Of a DNA stretch of 64,000 nucleotides, positions 57,641 through 64,000 are shown one piece after another. The translations under genes and the position numbers were made by a program. The first letter of the stretch is position 1; every line of letters starts with the position of its first letter. The DNA is from Ornithorhynchus anatinus. Its lineage: Eukaryota > Chordata > Mammalia > Monotremata > Ornithorhynchidae. The notes under the pieces are model-generated. The model worked only from the letters and a program-made list of their open reading frames with translations. It made no database searches and was not told where the DNA came from. The stretch covers positions 19,452,501 through 19,516,500 of the forward strand of contig NC_041736.1 of NCBI RefSeq assembly GCF_004115215.2. Reading direction: 5' to 3'.

Positions 57641-58796
57641 GCGAGGCCATCAATCCCACTTACTACGACTGTCACTTTGCACCCGATGTCAGCGGCCGCC
57701 ACGCCGCCGCCCTGCAGCTCTATAGCAACAGCGCCGCGGGCTTCCAGCAGCCGCAGCAGCCGCCGCCGCAGCAGCAGCAGCAGCAGCCGCAGCATCCGCA
57801 CCCAGGGCCCGCGGGCGGCGGAGGCAGCCAGGACTATTACCACCCCTCCGGAGGGAGCCCGGCCTCTGCCTACCAGCCTCCCCCTCCGCATCCTCCCCCC
57901 TGCAGCGGGATTGCCTGTCACGGGGAGCCCGCTAAATTTTACGGATACGATAACTTACAGAGACAGCCGATTTTTACGACCCAGCGAGAGGCCGAGCTGG
58001 TACAATATCCTGACTGTAAATCGTCCAGTGGTAATATTGGCGAAGACCCAGACCACTTAAATCAGAGCTCGTCTCCTTCTCAAATGTTTCCCTGGATGAG
58101 ACCGCAAGGTTGGGATGCAGTTTAAAAAGAGAGAGAGAGAGAGAAAGGAAAGAATTTGCTTCCCTCTCACGTTTGAGCTTGAAACTCCTTTTCTTCTCTC
58201 CCCCCTCCCCCTTCCTCCTTTCCTTGTCGTAACTGCTATGGCTCTTGATCATAAAGTAATATAGTATTTTTAAAAGTAGCAGAAACAGGGTAGAGATGCT
58301 GCTACCAGACTAACTGCAGGCTCTCCCGCACTGCCTACATACACCTATTAAAGATATATAGATAAAAAGCTCTCTCTCTCTCTCTCTCTCTCTATTTCAC
58401 GCACATAAAGGACATAGATCTTTCACTATCAACGTGCACTAGCACCGATACATTCTATGCTTTAAAAATATATACATTTTTTTCTCTTTGTTTTAATCAG
58501 CAGCTCCCGGTAGGAGGAGAGGACGACAAACATACAGTCGTTTCCAAACACTAGAGCTGGAAAAGGAATTCCTTTTTAACCCTTATCTGACCAGGAAGAG
58601 AAGGATTGAGGTTTCTCACGCCCTAGGACTCACCGAGAGGCAGGTAAAGATATGGTTTCAGAACAGGAGAATGAAATGGAAAAAAGAGAACAACAAGGAC
58701 AAATTCCCCGCTTCCAGACAGGAGGGAAAGGAAGGGGAGGCCAAAAAGGAAGCTCAGGATCTGGATGAAGACAGACCTGAAGGCCAGACAAATTAA
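57559..58796 (+). CDS. HOXD8: Homeobox protein HOXD8
   Basis: HOXD8 is a central-class HOX transcription factor of trunk patterning. Exon 1 is 57559-58108 and exon 2 is 58501-58796, with a 392-base GT-AG intron; the product is 281 residues (human 290). The start is the ATG of [14 protein letters not shown], identical to human. An open frame runs 129 codons upstream (ATG at 57172), but it is Arg/Gly/Ala-rich CpG-island sequence without conservation. Features are 13 Ala at residues 15-27, [20 protein letters not shown], a Gln/Pro segment, [20 protein letters not shown], the PBX hexapeptide core FPWM at 177-180, and the homeodomain at 188-247 ([20 protein letters not shown] onward). An acidic/Lys C-tail ends DRPEGQTN. 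Confidence 0.97.
58372..58394. repeat. (TC)n run in HOXD8 intron
   Basis: A pure CT run about 110 bases upstream of the exon 2 acceptor, adding to the pyrimidine-rich end of this short intron. A GA run lies at about 58126-58144, just after the donor. Confidence 0.9.
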
Positions 58797-61260
58797 GTTT
58801 TGCCTTTCCAAATTTGCCATAGACTGTTAAAAATAATGATCGACCTAAGCAGAGGAACGCCACCTGTTTTCTGTGTTGTAAAGGACTCTGCCTGTTTTTC
58901 AAGCTACCTTAATGTCGCTGCTCTTGACGTTTCTGTGCTTTGTGAGGTGTTTGGGGTATTTTTTTTTTAATTTTACAGGCACAATAGAGAAACGCCATGT
59001 CTTCTTTACACGGAAATTTGATACTGACTTTGTAGCAATACTTTTTTAAAAGGTAATTTTTAATGTTTGAGTTGGTGATTTCCCTCAACAACATAAACTT
59101 CCTAATGATAAGAGTCTTTAATTGAACAAAAATGCTTTATTAATCAAACCAAGTGCACTTGAACCATTTTAAACTTTATCCTTGTGGTGAGTAAATTAAA
59201 AGAAATCTAAGAGTTTTTGAAAACATGTCGACGAAAAGATTTACTTTATATTACTGATATTGATTAGAGTAAAATGAAAATGTATTATTTATGTTTTCTT
59301 AGAGCTTTTTTAATGAATCGTTTCCTATGCCATTTGTTTACTCCTAAAAAAAATCTTTCTGCATTTTAATATATGGAATATCTCGGGGAAATTTGGGGCC
59401 CAGTATCTTTAAAGCACACATTAAACCAAGAGTGCATTCTCTAGCCTCGGAAGATCGAATCCACTTAAATTTATGGAAATGCACTAGTGGCAGAAGTCTC
59501 ATGACGATGTCGAAATTGAAATTTAATCTTTTTCTATAGTCCTTGCGAGTGAAATAACTTTGAGGAAATTAAATGAATGAATACTTGAAAAGCGAACTGA
59601 TGCCGTTCTCAATCATTACTCTCCCCTCCGGCCGATCGCACCATCCAAACATTGTTCCTGAACTTCCCACTTACTTTCAGTTTAAACTGCTGTTGTTATT
59701 GCCTAAAGTCGCTGGGTATTTATACACCGCCTCAGTTGTTATTTTCCTCTGGGTTTAATAGATGCCACATTCATCTCTTATATCTGCACTCTGTTGTCGA
59801 GATCATTTTGAGCCAACTTAAACTGCGGGTTCACTGAGTCGTTCGGTACGTCTTCGTGCTGTTAATCCATGAAAACCATGGCAATGCCTATTGGAAATGA
59901 ACACTGTGAGCTATCGTCTGAATTCAGTGTAAACAACTACTAGTTGAATATCTCTCCCTTTAATAAAAAAGTGGATGTCTTTCATTAAAGCATGTGTCTG
60001 ATTCGCCACGAAGGCCCTTCTGCAGGATCTCAGCTGCCGGCAAGGCGAAGTTCATTTTGGCCCTTCCATTTGGCAAGGAAGGGCGATTGTGAGAGCGCCC
60101 GCAGATACATTCAGATCCGGGGGTCTATTCCAGGAGAAAGCTGTGTGAGGGGGTTTCGGTGGTTCTTTGAACGATAAATAAGATTTCCCGAGTATTATGA
60201 AAGCTTTTCCCTTCCCAACAGAACACGGATCGCAAGCGATTGTGACTCTCGCCTCAGTTGTGCGGTCCCTGTTGTTAACTCTGGTGCCAATGGGAATTCG
60301 TCTCGTGTTCTGAAGAGGGTTTCGGGTTCCTGCCCAACCTGAGTGGTTCTGGCAGGTGCATCCTTAGGATGAAAAAGGGAAAAAAAAAGCCCCCAGCGCC
60401 AGCCAACATGATTAACATCTCTCCAAAGCCAATGAAATACTCTTGGGGGGCGGTGGGGGGAAGAGAAGCACAATTGAGAGCAAGTCTATCGCTTTCTCTT
60501 TTTAAGGTTACCTCACTCTGGCAGCTGATTTTGAGTCCTCGTGGGGCTAGCATCAGTCGTGTGGGATTAGGGACACGTTGGAGCCCCTTTATTTCAGAAA
60601 TGCAAAATGTACCGGCCGAGGAAAGAGTTTAAATTGGCCACAGGCAGGCGAGGAGAACCTGGACATCCCCGTCAGAATAGAGGCTACGGCGCTTGTTGAC
60701 CCAGGCCCCTGAGAAGGCAAGTTTAAGTCATGGTCGCGCTTTGGTTTCAGAAACGTGCAATACAAAGAGCCGGCTGCGGGCTCAGTGGGTGTATGTCTAT
60801 GCATACGCGCACGCGTGCGCGTGTGGGAGTTGGATTTGTACACATTTCTTTTCGTAGGAACAGGCTAGATTTTTGCCCTGTAGGATGAATCCACACCTCT
60901 TGCAAAAAACATTTGCTGGTGGATTGAACCGATCGAGTTCTTTCCCAGTCTAGTTTAGTAGGTAGGCCCTCGACAGCAGACTACCCTGAAAATGGTGTTT
61001 TATGCCAACGACTCATTAGGTCGCGGTGAGTGATGCCACCTTAGTACTCCAGCCTGAACAGCAGTCCTTAAAGCAGAGCCCCTCCGCAAAGAAAAGCTAC
61101 TTTAAAATGGAAACAAGATCAGTTGTGAGTCTAGGTGAGTATGTGTGTCTGGGCTTTATCTAAGAAACACACAGAGGGGATGGAACAACTCGACAAGACG
61201 TAGTTAATTACATTTATGATCCCCATTTCATATATAATCCGTTTTTATTCTGTCCCCTTG
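58797..61260. other. HOXD8 3' UTR and downstream flank
   Basis: AT-rich 3' flank with no further gene. AATAAA occurs at 59962 (TTTAATAAAAAAGTGG), about 1.17 kb past the stop, and is a possible polyadenylation signal. I looked for the mir-10b mature sequence (ACCCTGTAGAACCGAATTTG), which lies between HOXD8 and HOXD4 in vertebrates, and did not find it; the window probably ends before it. Confidence 0.45.
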
Positions 61261-61264
61261 CGCA

Positions 61265-61392
61265 TTCCTTCATTCGATCGTATTTATTGAGTGCTTACTG
61301 TGTGCAAAGCACCGTACTAAGCACTTAGGAGAGTACAATATAACAATAAACAGACACATTCCCGGCCCACGACGAACTCGTGAAGTCTGTTT
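61265..61392 (-). mobile_element. L2 LINE 3' end fragment, reverse orientation
   Basis: TTCCTTCATTCGATCGTATT, TATTGAGTGCTTACTGTGTG, CAAAGCACCGTACTAAGCAC and CCCACGACGAACTCGTGAAG are the antisense L2 3' terminus. It is the only interspersed repeat recognised between HOXD12 and the end of the window. Confidence 0.87.
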
Positions 61393-64000
61393 CAACTCCT
61401 ATAGCTAGTCTAATATAAATCTGACCTTTAAAAAATTGATGAGGCAGGAATTTTCTTGCTTAACCCGGTGCTTTACAGTTATAAACGTTCAGATTATAAA
61501 TGTGAGGGTAATTGCAAATTCGCGTATTAAAATGTGAATATAAATAAATACATGTTACATGGGTGCAGCGATAAATAGGTAGGCCTAAAATGGAACTCGA
61601 TTCACTGATATAAATAAAGAAAAGTGAGATAATTTATTTCGTCGTTAGTAAGAATTCATGTATTTTGTGTATGTGCTTATACCCACAAACAGACACGGAT
61701 AAGACTGTTTCTGGTAATGCGGATGTTCTATATGCATTCTGGATACCCACCTACGTGATCTTTTTTTTTCCCAGACAGGCATGTGCTAGACATACATGAT
61801 GCCCAACCTAATTGGTTAAAACCTGTAAACATCAGAGCGCTGCGGCAAAACCACCCAGCAAACATTCTGCTGCAGAAATTTGCATAACGCCCTGGAAAAC
61901 GCCCGGCGCAGAGAAAGGTGGGGTCTTCCTCAGATCCTGGACACCCCGCCCTCCTCTGAGAATTTGGGAATCTTTTCTTGTAATTGTTACCCGTTATTAA
62001 ACAGAGTGGACGATCTGGTCACACCCGGCCGAGGAACCGCTTCGATGTGAAGCCGGAGGTCGCAGTGAAGATCAGGGGAGGAGAAGGGGAGGAAAAGGCC
62101 GGAATTCAGGGCTGCTCCGGGGAATGCGAGTACGGATCAGCCATTTTGGAAGGCCGTTGCGAGTCCAGGATTTACCACCACTTCCCTCCTCTCCTCTCTC
62201 TTGTCTCTCCTCTCCCTTCTCCCTACTCCCCGCTCACCAGGCCGTCCTTCTCGACGCGGGCAATCACCCCATCCTCCGCCCATAGAGAGGTGCAGATGGG
62301 ATATAAGAAGCCAGAGACGGTTTATTGGGTGGGGGGAGAGAAAAATCGCGCAGTTGAGGGCGGAGAATGTAGGCCAAGTGGCATCTGCGATCATTTTTCA
62401 GAAAATCCATAAATGCTCAACATCCGTAACTCAGCTCCACCGGGCACTGACCGGTGGCGACAGGTTTTTAGCCTAAAAGGCCGTGTACATCTTGTTAGTT
62501 TGGGCGAAAGGAAATCTTTCTCAAATGTGCAGAGGTGTTGCGGGCTCGGCATCTGGGGCTGATTTCTGAAAGCGTTGAAAGTCCTCCTAGTCCTCCGGGC
62601 ACATTAGGAGGGAAAGGGAGAAAAACAACAACAACAACATTTTTAATGGGTCAGAGGTTGTCCACAATAACGAAAACCACCCATATAGTCACTCGGAATT
62701 AGCAGTTCGAATTTTCTCAGAGATTTTGTAGCCGAATGCGATAGGGGTACTCGCAAGAGAGTCATTTCAGCGACTGGACGGGTATGTAGAGGTATTTTGA
62801 AGAGATGCCAGAGAGAAATGAATGGAAAAGCGGTCCTACAATTTAAGAACATGGATCTAAGTGTATCTGTAGATAAAAGGATATCATTACTGGATTTACA
62901 AAGAAGAAGGGAGACAGGAGACAGACAGACGAGGGTGGGAGTTGAAGAGATCCAATATTAGTCTCTTCTTTCTCTCTCACTTCCCCCCTTTGCTCTCTCT
63001 CTCCTTTAAAGTTACATAAATGAACTGTTAGAAACAAGCAGGCCTGAATTTCGTCATTGACGGAAACGGGTATCAATCACTTTAACCTGCTTCCAAAGGG
63101 CTAATAGTCTAATTTTCTCAAAATGTCATTTCAGAAGTTCCCCTCTTTTTTCTTTTGCAATTGTTCGGTCTTTAAACAGTAAAGAATAGAAATCAAGGCC
63201 TTTCTGGATCGGATCATTTTAGCTTATGTGTTAACTGGAGCGGAGAAAGTCGAAGGCATTTGACGAAATCTCAGTCAGAAAGAGGCTAATGCTTAGTAAT
63301 GTGGCAGCACCTAAATGAAGAGACGAGTCAGCGATACCTGCGTATCTGAAAACGTCAGACGTTTTAAGGGGCATTATTTCTTTGGAAGTTTTCCTTAGAT
63401 GAACAGGGAGTGGATTTCGGTAGTGGGCGCTCAACCTAGCCTACTTCAGAGTTTGCAAAACGCAGGAAAATCATTTCCTGTAACTTGGCCGCAAGATAAC
63501 TTCTGTGCCACATGAACCCTGAGAAAACTAAAGGGAAATTCAAACCAAGAGGAGCAGTATTCCTCGGTGGGGGTAGGGGGTGGGGGTGGGAGTGGGGCGG
63601 GAGCCGGGGGCGGGTTTCATTGGCTATCGCGGAGCCGAGGTCCCGGGAGGGCCGCATTCCGGAGCAGAGGATTTAGGGTGGCAGGGAGCTCAGATAGGAA
63701 AAGGAAAGGAAAGTCCTCTCTTCGTATTCTTCCTTTGGCCCCCGCGGGGGTGGGGGATCATTTTTGCCCACCTCTCGGCAATAGACTGAGTTCAAACCGT
63801 TAACTGTGCAGCTGACAAAATGCTACCCTACTAGATTCCGGCTCTTGGGCTAGGGCAAAAGATATAAATTCATAGAAAGGGAGGGACAGAGCGCAGGAAA
63901 AGAGGAAGAGGGAGGGGATAGAGAGGAAGGGAGAGAGAGAGAGGGAGAGAGAGGAAAAAACATGGCGCTTGTGAGCTGTATGTGCAAAATCCGCAAGGAA
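61393..64000. other. Distal HOXD8 downstream flank
   Basis: Unique, moderately AT-rich DNA up to about 63540, then a G-rich patch (63567-63760) and a GA-rich tract (63900-63958) at the end. I recognise no gene, RNA or transposon here. Some of it is probably regulatory, as the HOXD8-HOXD4 interval is in other vertebrates. Confidence 0.4.

Noticed and set aside
60860-60890. Possible mir-10b (a CCCTGTAGGATGAATCC string)
   Set aside because: Only CCCTGTAG matches the mature mir-10b and no matching hairpin arm is seen. The gene is expected nearer HOXD4, probably beyond the window.

Overview
This window is the posterior (5') half of a vertebrate HOXD cluster. It starts in the 3' flank of EVX2 and runs through HOXD13, HOXD12, HOXD11, HOXD10, HOXD9 and HOXD8, ending about 5 kb past HOXD8. 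EVX2 is on the minus strand and every HOX gene is on the plus strand, the usual order. All seven reading frames are intact, each with a recognisable homeobox and consensus splice sites.

The host looks like a monotreme (platypus or echidna; I cannot tell which). The interspersed repeats are L2 3' ends of the monotreme type (motif AAGCGCTTAGTACAGTGC followed by a TGAATGAATG-like tail) and MIR-like core-SINEs of the Mon-1 type. Both are abundant in monotremes and unlike the repeats of therian HOX clusters. The proteins are mammal-like: HOXD10 keeps the human length of 340 residues.

Layout: EVX2 (1019-6554, three exons, homeobox split by intron 2, which carries a 1.8-kb minisatellite); EVX2-HOXD13 spacer (6555-16196) with microsatellites, AT-rich unique DNA, one L2 fragment and a purine 20-bp minisatellite between the putative HOXD13 TATA box and its ATG; HOXD13 (16197-18168); HOXD13-HOXD12 spacer (18169-25204) with almost all the transposon insertions (21.3-24.8 kb) and a perfect CTCF motif beside them; HOXD12 (25205-26928); HOXD12-HOXD11 spacer with a CpG/YY1-core-rich block; HOXD11 (33797-35522) with a long Gln/Pro tract; HOXD11-HOXD10 spacer; HOXD10 (43390-45834); HOXD10-HOXD9 spacer with a long polypyrimidine tract; HOXD9 (49756-51120) with Ser and Gln tracts; HOXD9-HOXD8 spacer with a strong CTCF motif; HOXD8 (57559-58796); and its 3' flank.

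The HOX genes are collinearly expressed transcription factors that pattern the trunk, limbs and urogenital tract. EVX2 is co-regulated with the posterior HOXD genes by distal enhancers. I found no wholly new system. The second-look items are the lineage-specific homopeptide tracts, the minisatellites in regulatory positions, the confined repeat insertions next to a CTCF motif, a shared CACGTG(-CCAAT) promoter arrangement, and two homeodomain substitutions in HOXD11. Comparisons with human proteins are from memory.
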